The notes: a model not told the origin generated them from the letters alone. A stretch of 64,000 nt of DNA from Cinclus cinclus (GCF_963662255.1 NC_085056.1:5949216-6013215); one strand, 5' to 3'; positions 37,746 to 51,753 are shown, numbered from the stretch's first letter. A program made the numbers and translations.

Positions 37746-38534
37746 TCAAATATAAGGAGAGACCCCTTCTACATTGCAAGAAGAAAAAAAAATGACTTTG
37801 CGTTTTAATTCAAAAATATTTCTACTATGAATCAATCATTTAATGTATTTCAAAGAAGTTTGAAGGATTTTCCTTTGAATCATTTCCCACTGGGTGCCTA
37901 GGAAACAAAACATCTTCAGGGCTAAATTTCAGGGGAAGTCTTGCAGGTTTTAGTAAACTTCTCCAAGCCAGTACTTTACATGTTTCTGTTTTCTGTGCGT
38001 GGCAATACTCCCTCATAACTCAAATGGGATTAACCAATTAAACATTTCCCAGTAGTCTCTAAAATAGCTGCTCTTGGCATGTTTTTTGCATGGAACAAAC
38101 CTCAGCGGGAGGATATGATAGAAATCTTGCACTATTTAAATATAGAATTGGGACATCAAAGAAAGGGTTGTATTGAAATAACATGGATAATTAAGGAAGT
38201 GGAGAACAGTAATAACTGATTTACATAAAATGCTAATAAGCCTCTTGACTTGTTCGGCAATTTCTGCTTTAGGCATGGCAACTGTGGGTTCAAATTTGTA
38301 TACTAATTTTATTTTAGTATTTTGTTCTCCTTCCTCTTTCTCCCCTTATTTTTTAAACTCTCTACAGCCAGGCCAGTGTGTACCTGCATCCAAACCTTCT
38401 TCAAAACAAAATTCCATCAGAATATAAACTCCCGCGAAAGTTTTGTGCACACTCCCATAGACTCAGACACACAAAGCTCAAAGTGTACAGACTCTTTAAT
38501 TACTTGTGTGCATGTGTATGGATTCAGACTGCAC

Positions 38535-38645
38535 CCCTTCTAGTTTAGCTCACTTTCACGTCATGCTGAATAATGTGTTACAAACGAGCAATGACATATT
38601 AAAACTGTTAAACACTCTTCACAATTAGCGGGGCTGAGAAGGTTT
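38535..38645. promoter_or_regulatory. Candidate conserved non-coding element
   Basis: About 110 bp of complex sequence with a CRE-like half-site ACGTCA at 38558-38563, homeodomain words (AATAATG, CAATTAG) and three CpGs. It differs in texture from the pyrimidine-rich DNA just upstream. No frame or RNA structure was recognised. Confidence 0.3.
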
Positions 38646-38779
38646 CATAGCAAGTGGAGTGTGCTGGCAGGGATGCACTTTCATGGTGTCCTACTCCTTG
38701 CTGCTGGGACGGGATGATGAGGGCACCAACCCGAGAGGTTACAGCTATTTTACACTGCACCCTTGCGCCATTTGCCTCT

Positions 38780-39280
38780 GCGAAGAAATGATATGCTCTG
38801 AAATTCTTGTTTTATTTTACTCTCCTCCTGATCTCCCCTCGCAGTGCTACAGCAGCAGCGGCTTTGAGATGTGAATGTGAATGAGTGTCTGAGCTGCTCC
38901 TTCAGGACATGTCTGCGTATTGACCTTCAGCTTACCCTGTTTCCCTGTGAGCCCTCTAAGCATGATCCATCGCTTTCTCAGGCCATTCTCCCTTCACCCC
39001 ATTGATGGGTTTCAGAGCTACTTAAATTTCAAAGTCCTGATGCGTTGCAGCAGTGGCCAGGGCTCAGCTTCGCTCACTTATAGATTGTACAAGGTCACAA
39101 TAAGGGAAGGGGAAAAAAAAGCCAGAGCATTTATCAGGATGTATTGCTTTACTTTTTCTATCCATCACAAAGGCGATGATTCTATTTTAGTGAAAATCCA
39201 TTGAACTCAGATCAAGTCAGATGGCTGTTATCATTGGAAACTCAAGAGCTGTCACACCATAATCGGTACAAATGAACACT
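38780..39280. promoter_or_regulatory. Candidate conserved non-coding element, about 500 bp
   Basis: Long complex block with few simple repeats apart from one A8 tract near 39113. It has scattered retained CpGs and a TCF/LEF-type CACAAAGG near 39168. A 94-codon plus-strand frame (38920-39204) overlaps it without any recognisable domain, so I treat it as chance. The block could equally be an exon of an unknown non-coding transcript. Confidence 0.3.
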
Positions 39281-42200
39281 GAAATGTGGGGCTTCAGGCC
39301 GCTTAATGGTCTTTAGTGAATTTTTTTTTCTGTTGCTTTTTAAACACCACAAAATCATTTTACTTAAGTGATTTCAAATTGAGAACACTAGGATTTTGTT
39401 ACACAAGCACAGTTGATTCAATTATAGATGATCTGACAGCTACTACGCAATTAAATGTTTTTTGCCAGTGTGCTCTCTCCCTCACACCCGTACACACGTG
39501 TGGACCACCCAGATAAGCACAATAATTTCCCTCAAAGCTATTCTGATTCTGGTCATCTTTTGTGATACACTTTACACTTGTAATAGGCCACACCACCATG
39601 CACTTTCAACAGGAATTTCTGCAGCAATATTGCTTTGTATTTTGTGAATGAGTTTTGGTAAAGCTCCCTTGTTCTACAGCTGCTCCTGTAAGAAGGAGCT
39701 GTGTGCACACAGAGAAAGCAGAAAGTCAACCTTCATTTCTCTTTCTGCTTCCCAAATACCTTACTGGGTATTACATTTTGATAAAGTATTGGAGATCCTC
39801 ACCATATTTTTAGGCACCCAAAAACTACATGAATACGGAATTAATGAATATTATTCAGTATAATTACAAGTGTGTTTTAATTGCATCAGAAACAGAGTAC
39901 AGGGGAGTGAAAAGGAACAGGGTACAGCCATCATACCTGACAGGGAACTTGTTCTTCCTTGCAGTCCAAACATGCTAATTATTCTCATATTTGGGCTTCA
40001 TTCTACTTCCTATCATTTGTGACAGACTCACCTTCCACTGGCTTGTTTTGATTTCATCATAAAAGAAAGACCAGCTATCCCAGGTTCTAGGGGACCTTGA
40101 CAGATAATTAAAAATTGCCTCTCTAATTAAGAGAAAAATAGCAAGAGATGACAACTTTGCTCCACAAACAAGACATTCCACAGAATTTCTATTTCCCTGC
40201 AGAAATCCCATAATAAAATAATTGCCACCCAATTTTTGAAAGTGAAAAAACCCAACCCACCCCACTTCACTTCCTACACAAACTCATTGCCCAGGCAGAT
40301 GGCTTACAGAACTTATTCAAAGTAATATATTCCTCTTTACAAGTACTGGCAAATCCTTACCATGAGCACCCCTCCTTCACCACACCTACAGACCACAGCA
40401 GAGGAAAGACATGATTGTTATGTAGGAATGTCCTAAGCTACCTGGAGCTTTGCATCATTTTAAACTATGTTTAGATATTAGGTTCTGACCTCCTCTCATG
40501 GAGCTGAAACACATTTTAAGATTTAAGTCACCTGCCACTGCCACATTCCTGAGGCCCCTCCAGTCACAGCAGCCTCAAGGCTGTTCTGTACAGTTTCAGC
40601 TTCTAGTGAAGTGCAAAACCAAAACAAATACTTCATATTTTGCCTGAACAAAGTTTGCAAGCATAGCCGCAGGGAAGGAACGCAGACCTGTAGTTCCTCT
40701 GTTTTCACCCTCCAGTGTTCCCAGAGATCTGGAACAGGGCATGGTGAAGGCTGTGCACAACCTCTTGAGGAGCCCCTGTAACACTCCCAGAGAGAGGCAT
40801 TAATAAGCTTTAGTGTAATGGAGGATCAACCCCTGTGCTCTGTGCTTCAAGAAGCAGAAAATCTTAAATAGGCCGGTATTACATCTGCAAACATCTTTTT
40901 CTAAACATTAAGACAAATACAATTTTGGCAAAATCTAAGTTTAAAATGGTATATTTTTCTTTAATGAGAAAACTATGTCTTAACCTCCAGTCTAATAAAG
41001 AAATGGTAATCATTTTTTGTGGCTATTTTAAATGTAGCAAGTAACAATTCAGAGACTTTTAGCTGTAGTCACCTGTGCATACACTGCACTCTCAGGGAAG
41101 GTCATCCAACACAATAAAAGCTGTGATACGATGCATTTTCAGCAGTGAAGTATCCTGGACAGATAAATTATTTCCTCCTATATTACAGCAGATATCCAAA
41201 AAGAGGTAAGAGCTTAAAAATATGCTTAAAATGCATAGACCAAAGAATTCTTGTATTGCTCCCTGATTTGCACAAGAAATCAAAAGACATCAGTCCCCTT
41301 GCTGCTCCTTGCTCCATTTGGGGCCAGACCAATGACTGAGCGTGGGCTGAACCAGAGCCTTTCAGAAGGATCACAGTTACACAGAATGGTTTCCCCTTTA
41401 TTTCCCTCAGCTGAACTCTGGTATCACCCAGGGGACACCCCAGGAGCTGTGTGTGTTTGTTGTTCAACTACCCCACCAAGGACAAATTTGTCCTCCACAA
41501 AATGTCTGATGTCACCTCTTTTTGCAGATGAGCCTTTGAGCTCTCCTTTGTCAACTCTCTCCTTACTTGGCTGTTTGCAAAGCAGGTGTTGTACAGATCA
41601 GGCCCTCGGAATTTTATTCCTTGAACCTCTTGCTCCTTACCCTATTCCAAATTTCTAACAGAGCTTATCCTCCCCCATCTGTGAAATATCTTCACCATTT
41701 CCAGCAGTCCTGGTGCCTCCTGCCATTTTTGGGGAGAGCCAGTGGCAGTGGGAGGCACCATTTCACACAGGAATGTTTAATTCCTTTGAACATTCCCATC
41801 ATATGGACCCAAATCCTGACAAGTCAGTTTGAGTACAACTGAAATCTCTCTCTAATTACGTAAATCAAAAAGAAAAGAAACAAAAAAGAAAGACAAGCAA
41901 AACTAACTGAAAGTCTTTAGTTTCTATTTTATATCAACAAAGACACATTTTCATCATAATCATCTTATTGGCTGACCAGTTGGCTGATGTGCTCTGAAAA
42001 TCCTGATATTTCCTCTTAAAATCATTATATATAAGAATATCCTGACGTGGTATTGAAGTTACCATAGAACCATGTAACACTTGTCACTGAGGCACTAATG
42101 CCACTCCACAGGAATAAAAGCAAAGCAATAACACAGAAGCTGGAAGGAAAATACACACAGCATTTTCAACAAGCTTTAAAACACTGAAAAAAAGTAATTT

Positions 42201-43454
42201 AGTAATTCTTTAGCAATTTTTGCTGGATACAAAATTCACTGCAACTTCAGCACCTTTGCTATGCCTTAGGTGTCTGTCAGGCAGCAGTGGTGGTGGCTGT
42301 GGCAGGTGAGGTAAAAGAGCTGACACCTGTGCTTGACCAGGGAGCCTGGTGGTCTGACTGCACCTGAGCTCAAAGCAGGACTGACATTACATGTCCCCAT
42401 CCCAAATAACAGCTTTATATTCAATTCCATCCACTGGAGATGTCAGCAAGGGAAACAAGGTTATGTGGCAGCAGCTACCATATTTTACCTATCTATATAA
42501 ATACATTTAAACACGTGGGAAATAAGGTTAGGGGAATGACCTTGAGGTATGGACTTTGAGGCTAGTAACTCTCACATAACTTCAGCTTGAACACTGAAAG
42601 TGAGAGGAAGAACAGTGTATGATACCAACACATCTACTCTAAATATCCAGGGGAAAGAATTAAAGCTGTTACGTGCTGTAGCTCAGCCCCTGTCTGTGAA
42701 CTGGGAATGCTTTTGTAGTGAGCTGCCTCACAGAGCAGACTAGCTTCTTAACAACTGGATGTTGGGAGAATTGAAGCACAACTTTTATCTTTACTATTAA
42801 ATCTCCCTTTTCAGTCACTAAGCTCCCTATGAAACAGCATAACAATGCTCCTATTAGGTAAGCAGGGGACAGAGTGGATGCAAATCCCCACGGAATTAAC
42901 GTGCCTGCTCCTGAGTCAGCGATGGACCTTGCCAATCAGCATGTCTGGTTTTTCCCATTTCCCAGTGGCACAGGGCTCATCTTCTCTCTGAAGAAATCAA
43001 CCCCAGTCTATAGCACCTCTCCAAATTAGCACCACAAACCAGGGTGGGTTTTAGTGCCTAATTAGCATTGCTAGAGAGTGTCCTTTTTTTTTTTTTTTTA
43101 ATAACTTCCAGGATATTCAAAGGAAGCAGATTACAGAAGGTGCCCCTACAAAGTATAGGGCCAGTCTGTATCATCAGCTAGTGAGATGAAGGCACCTACC
43201 ACTGGCTCCTTGCCAGTTTTGGTTAGCAGAATCAGGGAATGAACTTGGGATCCCTGTGTGAATAGATGCTAATGCACTGGTGAAAGGTCATCAAAGCAGT
43301 CGGACTCCACATCCTGCAGAGGTGCTGGAGTTTCTCATTCCACTGCTATCTTTTGTCCCCATCCGGTTTACCTAATAGATGATCCTAACAATTCACATTG
43401 GCAGTCCTTTGTAGTGTAATGAACACTATGTGGTCTGATGAATGCAACCACTGC
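39281..43454. other. Unique non-coding DNA, no gene seen
   Basis: No transposon or gene is recognised. Two overlapping frames of 94 and 135 codons on opposite strands at 41183-41658 illustrate chance open reading in a stop-poor patch. Confidence 0.55.
43084..43099 (+). repeat. T16 tract
   Basis: Homopolymer about 350 bp upstream of duplicate copy A. Confidence 0.95.
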
Positions 43455-43550
43455 ACAGAAAACGTCAGTTCTTTCATTAAGAAAACCTTCCCAAGTTCAT
43501 TGTATTGAACCAGCACTCCAGCTATTAGGCTGATACATGACACAGTCAAT
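43455..43550 (+). repeat. Direct duplicate, copy A
   Basis: A segment that recurs at 44025-44120 in the same orientation with no gap. From 43461 to 43550 I count 12 mismatches in 90 positions, about 87% identity. Invariant stretches include TCAGTTCTTTCATTAAG, CCCAAGTTCAT, TATTGAACCAG, CAGCTATTA and ATGACACAGTCAAT. Similarity stops abruptly on both sides. It is not a simple repeat and I do not recognise it as a known transposon. It may be an old local duplication or two copies of an unnamed or old interspersed repeat. Confidence 0.85.
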
Positions 43551-44024
43551 TCCAGTTACACTTTAAGTGACTATTCATGTTCAGTGAATTCAATTTTTGA
43601 AACTAATTTATATAAGTTTAGATATTTACATGAACGCACATTTTGTCTAACTTATATACCTTTTTCTGAGCTTTCTGTTAATAATGGGGGGAGGGGGGAG
43701 ATAATATTTGCCAGCACATCCTGAAGATACATAACTGATGGAAAAGACACTGAAAACCAAATAAGCAGCTTTCTGAGAACATACTTGAATAGAACTCCAA
43801 ATTACTTGTTGGTAAAAAAAAATGCAGTGTGTGCATCTATTAATGTTAAATAAAATATCTGCATTAAGTTATTTTTTAAATTACTTGTTATTTCACATTT
43901 ATGTCTGAGAGTCCATTTTCTGATATTAGCCAATACAGTACTTCCTTTTATATAGTACTGCAATTAGTGGCATGTAAACTTTTAAAGCAGGTAATTAAAA
44001 AAGTTAAACTATTGCTGCTACAGA

Positions 44025-44120
44025 ACAGAAAACATCAGTTCTTTCATTAAGGAAACCTCCCCAAGTTCATGGTATTGAACCAGGGCTGCAGCTATTAAGC
44101 TGTGCGATGACACAGTCAAT
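44025..44120 (+). repeat. Direct duplicate, copy B
   Basis: Second copy of the segment at 43455-43550, starting 570 bp downstream of it. The four-base cluster of differences lies just before the final shared ATGACACAGTCAAT block; the other changes are scattered. The DNA between the copies (43551-44024) is AT-rich, holds a purine G-rich patch at 43686-43699, and shows no terminal repeats or open frame that would mark it as one inserted element. Confidence 0.85.
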
Positions 44121-46179
44121 GCCTGCTATAGTATCAATTCAATTTAAGCATTTTTTGTTACTACTTGATGCCTTCCTATAGTTCCTTTTAACTGACTTTG
44201 TTTATTGATAATTATTAGAGGACCATTGGTTCCAAAAGATAGGCATAATTTCATTACACAAATTCTCTGCAGTTCACAGTAGCAGAAGCTTTTCTGCACA
44301 GATCATGCTCACACCCTTTAGAGTGTGCAGAGATCATGATACAGCTCTCTAGAAATAAAAAATAAATACCATCCCTTATTGCATCATTTGGATATTAAAC
44401 AACAGAAATCCAGTTTTTCATCCACATATTCAAAAATCAGGATATTTACTTATTTTGAAATACATTTCAAAAAATGTTTTCATTAATGTGGATTTGTTTT
44501 AAATTAAACTATCAGGTCTACTTTCCTTCATTAAAAAAAAAATCTTGACTGTACCAGGTTTAACATACTTGTGTACTAAAGCTCTACTGTTTGGGAAATA
44601 AAAATACCTTTCTTAATACTGCATTTCATAAGAGAAATTACAATCATGGGATGCAGGAACTTTGTGGCTTGATGCATTTTGCAAGCGGAGAAGGGGGATG
44701 CCCTTCAAAGTTAGAGGGTAATCATTATTGACCTTGTGCATTCAAGACAGCATAGCAGGTTTCTATATAAAGAAACTTGCAGAGAGGTCATTGAAAGCAC
44801 TGGTGAAGAGACAAAAAGGGAGACAGGACAGAATACAGCCTCAGTTAAGCAAGTTAAAAAATTAACTATAAACAGACTTGAGAACTGAAGACAAAAACAA
44901 AAGAGCATTTTCTTTCCAAGTGTCATGCAAATTTATGGTTCTGTATTAAATGTTCATTATCAGATAAGTAGCCTTTACAATGTAATTATTAACTTTTATA
45001 GGTTTGGCAAAGTTTTTTTCCTTTCTTCTTTCCCTACACACAGCCTGAACACTTCATGAGTATTGAACACAGGGGCACGTGCTCAGGGCTGGCTCTCAGT
45101 AGGCAGGAATTAGGGTTTTGGTCTTCCCTGCTTTACTCATTCACAGGGTGTCTGCTAATCTGTCTGTGTTTGAATTTACCTGTCTGCAAAATAGGTACAA
45201 TAAAACCAGCAGACATCTCCCCAGGGTTATATGACACTTAGTTTGGCACTTCAAAAAGCACACTTAGCAGAGCATTTTGAAATCCTTGAATGAAAATCAT
45301 TATGTAATGAAAAATAAATTACTTCTGTATGATGAGGTTGTTTGGAAAATGTTCAGGCAAAATGCTTTGGCTAGGAATATTAAAAAACCTGGGATACACA
45401 ATGGATAGGTTTACCATGATTTTTTCTTTCAAACTAAATTTTAAAATAAGCTGCAACACAAAAAAAGGTTCTATTGTCATGCCCATCCCACTCCCATTTA
45501 ATTAAATTGATAATTGTCATTATTATTATTATTATAAGTACTAATGTATTTTCCTCTCTAGATAAAGAATACAGAGACTGAAAGAGAAAGAGTAATAATT
45601 AGACTGAGATCTTACTTTTTTATTTCTACAAACAGAGAAGACACAAACCTGCTGACCTTTCTATGACTTGAGCTATTTTTCTTCAACCTACAGCCTTGGG
45701 ATAGCTCTGTAAGTTTGCCCTGGTTAGGGAAAACTCCCTTTTCTGTCGGGTCTTTCACCTCCAGAACAGCAGCCTACCATGCAGGCAGGAGGCTGCAATC
45801 TCAATGCACTGATACCCTCCACCAGGAAGAGTCAATCATTTTCACTAATAGGTGCCCACAGTGTCCCTGGAACAATCCACTTGCATGACTGTCCTGCCCC
45901 TTCAACTCCCCCTCCCCTGGCAGCTGATAGCACACAGATTCCCAAAATATGTTTCATTTTCCAGAGATAGATTTATTACAGCCCTGTTATCACATTCAAA
46001 CCCTTCCTGAAAAGATAAAAATAAGAAAGACCTTACAAGAAGATGTTGTAGCAACAGCTAAATCATAAATGTTTGATAAGGAATGGCGAAATCCAGACAA
46101 ATAACTGTTCAATCCCACTTTGTATTAGGCAGATAAAGTCATACAGGAAATCAATGTGATCTATTGAAATGAAAAAAAG
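44121..46179. other. Unique non-coding DNA, no gene seen
   Basis: AT-rich sequence with the ATT repeat listed. Short inverted words occur at 44294-44333 (TCTGCACA and TGTGCAGA), with nested CACAC/GTGTG. Confidence 0.5.
45519..45535 (+). repeat. (ATT)5 microsatellite
   Basis: Five ATT units plus a partial one. Confidence 0.9.
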
Positions 46180-46650
46180 TCCAGCTTAGGGACTATATGG
46201 TGTTACAGGATATATGACATTATAAATGGGCTGCTTCCATAAGTGCCTTACAATGAGCGGTTGCATAGTTTTTATTTATTTTTGTGCTTATGAATGTAAA
46301 AGCAGGATGTGAAAGTCACTATTTGTCAACAGGGCAAATGTGGGCAGCCGTGAAGTAGGTGAGTATTTATAACCTTTTTATTTTCCCACTCTTGAAGGGA
46401 ATACATAATCCTCTCTAGGGATAAAAGGATCTTCAGTCACCCACTAGCCCAGGGCTCCTTTTTAGCAAAGGCTGACAGATGTGCTAAAATTATAAGTGAA
46501 GTGTTGTGATGTTGACTCCTAAAGCAGCGATCATTAAGGTTGAAATTAGTATCCCCTCCCAGCCATTCAAATGCTGAAAAGTTCTGACACCAGGCGTAAT
46601 TGGACAACTTTACCTAGTGGGGAAAGCATTACATTTTATCCTACTGACTT
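46180..46650. promoter_or_regulatory. Candidate conserved non-coding element, about 470 bp
   Basis: Complex sequence with retained CpGs (near 46258, 46350, 46528 and 46595) and the homeodomain core TAATTG at 46597-46602. AGGTGAGT at 46358-46364 resembles a 5' splice site, but no convincing exon precedes it. Stops occur in all frames. The texture is enhancer-like; target gene and conservation are unknown. Confidence 0.35.
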
Positions 46651-49600
46651 CTTTCTGCCTTTTTCATCCCTGCTCCAATTTAAATGAAGCAAAACAACTT
46701 TTTATACATCTTTCACTTACACAAAACAAAACAAAAATCTGCTTATGCAGAAAGACATCTCAAAAGCAGACACATGAGTTCACAACTACATATACAAGTA
46801 GTATTGTTTAAGGCTATACTATTTCAGCTGACAACAGTATTTTAAATAAGATGCAGTTAAAAAAAGAGACTGAAGGAAAATACAAACAGATGTCCTAATA
46901 TGTATTAGCATCTGCTGAAAGAAATTTCACTTGAAAATGTAAAATATACTTCACTTGCTATATGTTCTAATTAGTTACATGCAGTGTTAACATACTTTAA
47001 TCTTCTGAAATAAAAGGTTCCCCTCAACTGGATTTATGTATACCTGGATATATTTCTAGCAAGTATAGCAGTTGCTAAATGGCAGTAAGTGCTAAAAGAT
47101 ATAAGCAATCCACACAATTAGATTTCAGGTCATTTAGATCAGTGTGAACTAGAAAAACATGTTAATGTGCTAAGCACACTGCCACTTCCTCACATACTGC
47201 TGAGTTTGACACATTAACTAATGGACCATCACCTGATAAATACTGGATGTGTGTGGATGAATAAAGTCTCAAATTGTCTCCACTGGCTCAGACCAAGATT
47301 TTGACAATGACACAAACCCAGCAGCACCGATGCACCATTGCACTATTCTTGTGCTGTGTGCCTAAAGAAGAATAAAGCCTGTTATTTTACACAGTTTATC
47401 TAATAGACCTTCCTTCCTTAGTTTATGGGAAAAACTTAGGTGCAGCTCAAGGCCCACACTATAACACAAAGCCGAGTGTGAAACCTGACCAGAGTGTTAA
47501 AATCAAATCAAATCCAATGTTTGTGAACATGCAACACTTTGCTATTGAGTTAGATTCAATTCCTAAAGGCTGACGAGCACATCTATTTCTGGCATGAACA
47601 AAGAACGTGTTAATGCTGGGGCTCTCTCAGAGCCCTGTACTGTACATTGAGTCACCAGCTCCCACAACCCCACTAAGCCCCATCCCTCATCTTTCAGCTG
47701 AACTCTGCATTTTGCTTCATCTGCACTGGGCTCCTGCCCATCTCAGCTGATGCCCCACACCCCAAAACTTCCACCACATTACCTGGCTGCACACCCTGTG
47801 CAGGACGTCACACACATGTCAGGCTGCTGGAGATTTACTGGGCTGATGCACAAATCTTTCTTTAATTAAGGGCAGGAGAAAGGTGAAGTGCACAGCCATG
47901 TTGTGCCTTGGCCCTGCAGCTGAGGTGGTGGGGGCTGAACTGACTGAGGGTTTTCATCATTAGTGACTCATTCTCAAGGCAGTTGGGGGCCCACAGCATT
48001 CTGTCCCCTGCTGTTCAACCTTACTGACAATAAGATTTCTCACAATGAACATCAGCTGACCCAGCCAGGACAGTCTCTTCCAAAGTGCCTTCCCCCAATT
48101 TCCAGGCTACTAAGCACTTCAGGATGGGAGCAGGAACAGAGGCTGGACAGGTGCTGTGCAAAGAACTGGGAAAGATCCCAGCATCTTGGTTTGGAAGACG
48201 CTCTTGCCCATTCCTTTAATCTTGCAATTAAGTTCTTTGGCTTCTTGCCATGATCTGTCTCTAAAAATATATTGGGTCAACTCCTCTTTTGTAAAGTCTT
48301 CCAGTGTTACCCACCTGACCTCCAGACTGGCCATCACTGCTACCCCATCAGAACTTATTTCTCACCCACGTTCTATTTCTAGATGTATACTCTCATTTAT
48401 TTCTGCCTTTGTTGTCAATTTTTTCTTTTAACTGTAAGGATTTTACCCAACACACACACACAAGAAGGTCCAACCTACAACTCCCTCACCCCTTTTCTCT
48501 CTACCCCTACACCCATTATGCCAGAAAACTTGGTTTTTCACAACAAATTCATCCTTTCTTTCTCTAATACTGTCTATAGAGAACTCTTCAGTTTAATCCT
48601 TCTTATCCTGATTCACTATCAACATGTCTACACTCACCCTAGATTGACTTCAAGATAGTAATTTTCATCGATGACTTCCTAAATTTTCAAACAAGCATTT
48701 TCATGCTTTCTTTTATTCTGCTTACAGATCTGCCCACAAGCACTTGCAATATTATCTCATTATCTTTCTTCATAATCCACATTAAAAATCTCCTTTTCTT
48801 TGGTATCTAATCTTTTCTTTGGCATCAGAAAAATATCATGCCTAAAAACAGGGCCTACCATATTGTTTAATATTATCTCATTATACGCTTGTTCTTTTTA
48901 TCTATCTGTATCTCTGACTTTTGATTAACACTTAAATTTTAAATAGCACGGACATGGAACAATCTTTTTTGGTTGATTTTGCATATTTATTAATATGACT
49001 GGTTCTTTATCTGTGGCTCACAATCTAGGCACTGCACTAGCAATAATTATCATCATCTTGTTGTTCCTTCTTTGTTGCTATATAAGCATGTAAACTGGAT
49101 TTTGTTTTCTGGGCAGGACTGCCAGAGATGATTGTTAGGAGTTCTGCTTGAAGAAAGAAGAAACTCAGGTGCTTTTAGTAAACATTTTCAGACTAAGGGC
49201 TGTACTCATATGGGGTTTCTTGACGGAAATTAGGGATGGGAAATTTTTCAGTGTAACTGTCAGGAAAAATTGTTTGGAAAGCAATCATTAGAATTACTTT
49301 CTGTTCTGTTGTCAGATAAGCAGCATACATGTGATTTTTTTTTTTTAGCAAACTTATTGTAAGAAAGTAAAAGAAAAACAGCAAATTGTGTTTTTATCTG
49401 TTTCAACAAGGACACACGAGCATACTGCACCAAAGTGATAGTCAGAGAGAGAGAGACGTTCTCTCTCCACGTAAGACAGTGTGAAATGCAAACTCCCTGA
49501 GACAAAACTTCCAAGGCTGAGAGTTCAAATGCCAAAGAACCCTACTTAAGCAGGGAAGGACCAGTGCTCTTCTCCCAAATCTTCATGAATGGGACATAGT

Positions 49601-51735
49601 AAATCATATAGGCTGATGCCAGCATGGAATTAAATTCTAACACCTTGGCATGCCCTAGTTCTATTAGTAGGGAATGAAATGGGAACAGAACATGCAAACA
49701 TTGCCATTACTGTATAAACTACATCTTTATTTGGAATGGGAATTATTTTAAGGATGTCTGAAGCCTTGGTTTTCTTGCACAAAATCTGGAGTGTGAACCT
49801 GAAGAATTAGTGAAAGGGCAGAAAACCTTGAAAACAAGCTGATTGTGACAGTACTGTCAAGCAGAAAGGGAAAATGCAAATGAAATAGACATTTTCTAAA
49901 TATAGTTTAATTTATAAATAGGACTTCACATCACAGATTTGTTTATCCTCATTTGGTGATAATTGTTCACAGCAGAATATATCAGAAAGTTCTATAATAG
50001 GAACTACAGCCAGGAAATGTTAAATAATTAATCACCCTCCCAGCCACTTGCATTTCTGTTGATATAAATGACCGTATAATTCCAAACCCAATTATCACTA
50101 CTTAGCCATTCCATTTTGTAGTTAAAATCCCACAAAATTAAAGTGCATCAATTGTTAATGGTAATAGACCAGACAAGGGATTAAAGATTATTTTAATGTT
50201 TATTTCCTGTCAGGAGGTTTTTTTGGCAGGAAGCACTATAGACAAAAGGCTACATTAAGATGAGATTCATACAATGTATTTAAATCTACTAACTTCTAAA
50301 AGCCTTATGGTATAATTACTTGTTTAATCTACTAGTTCCCTGAAGATACCACTGGGGGTTTATCAAGCCAACTTTATTATATCTGCTTCATAGAAACCAA
50401 AACATTCTCTTTAACTGCAAACAGCAGTCAAGTTTACCATAAGTGCAATTCTAACAACAAACTTCAAAAATGAATGAACTATGCAAAAACATAAGGGGAA
50501 CCAGATTACTGGCAGGACTTTTTTTAACGTCATCTGCTTGGTTTATCTCCTGTTATTTCTGGCACTATGCATTTGCATACAAAATTTGGTCCTTGTATCC
50601 ACACTCTGAACAATCACTTTAATACCAGTAAAACTTCATTAATTACAGAACCTTCTTTTTACCTTCCACAAAATGATGTCTTTTACCCATTCTTCAGCGA
50701 AGTATTTATGCACATGTGTTTATATGGAGACATCGCTTAGTTTAGAGATTAGTTTGCTGTCTAAAAATGGTTTTTTTTTGTTTTGTCACTAGGCATTGTT
50801 AACAAAACTAACACAAGTACTTTACTGCATTAGCACAGAGACTAGAATTCTATAAAACTGTGTGTGAGGGTCGAAGGGTTTGGGGAAGGGCCCTTATAGT
50901 TCACTGTTTCAGTGGGCAGCAGGACTGGACTGAATTTTATGTGCTTCAAAAGGTTATTCATCTGTATAAAGTCACAGACAGGTACCCCTAACTTGGGATG
51001 AAACAATCAGGTCTGGAGCAATTACAGACTAAATAGGAAAACTGAGAAGGAAATGTTTGTGTTCTTGTGTTCCCTGCCCATCCAGCAATGTCACCCACTC
51101 ATTCAAAACCTATGAATAACTTATAGAACAGGAACATTACAGTACTTTGTATCCACATTTATTCTTTTTCTCCAGGAAACCCTTGCCCCACATTTACCAA
51201 ATTACATAACACACTAAAACATGACACAAATAACACAGTGCATAAACCACCTCATATTGGGACAATGACAGATTTGTTTCCGTGTCTGTTTCAAACATTT
51301 CCTTAGGGGTACATTCACTGTTTGGCTACAGTTACTTCTCATTATTCCTCCTCTCTCCTCTTTATAGGTGAGGAGGCCAGCAGGGACAGGTCTGTGGCAC
51401 TGACCCTCCTGTGCTGGCACAAGGAACAGCTCTGCAGCCCAAGAGATTGTTCAGGAGAGCAGTGAAGAAGCTCCTTTCCAAAACCAAGATCACCCAGCAA
51501 TGGTATCACTAATTTGTGAGCAGTGAGTTAATTACATGCCCAGTGATGCTAATAACTCAAATTCCATCAGACACAGGTATTGAGAAAGAAGCTTCGAACT
51601 GTGACCCATGAGCAGCTCATCCTGGAGCCCCAGTTGTTACGGGCATGGTTGGCATAAAGGAGCACAGCAGAACTAAAACTGGAATGTCAGCAGCTCGGGA
51701 ACTTTTCCCTTGCTTTGCTTGGTATGCACCCCCAC

Positions 51736-51753
51736 AAAAAAAAAAAAAAAAAA
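51736..51753 (+). repeat. A18 tract
   Basis: Homopolymer preceded by a C5 run. It explains the poly-lysine and poly-phenylalanine runs in the two overlapping frames. Confidence 0.95.

Noticed and set aside
43551..44024. Spacer between duplicates as an inserted transposon with 90-bp direct terminal repeats
   Set aside because: No coding remnant, target duplication or terminal motif; copies too diverged for a recent LTR-like element.
44294..44333. Inverted TCTGCACA/TGTGCAGA pair
   Set aside because: 8-bp arms with a long loop, expected by chance; only noted in the regional entry.
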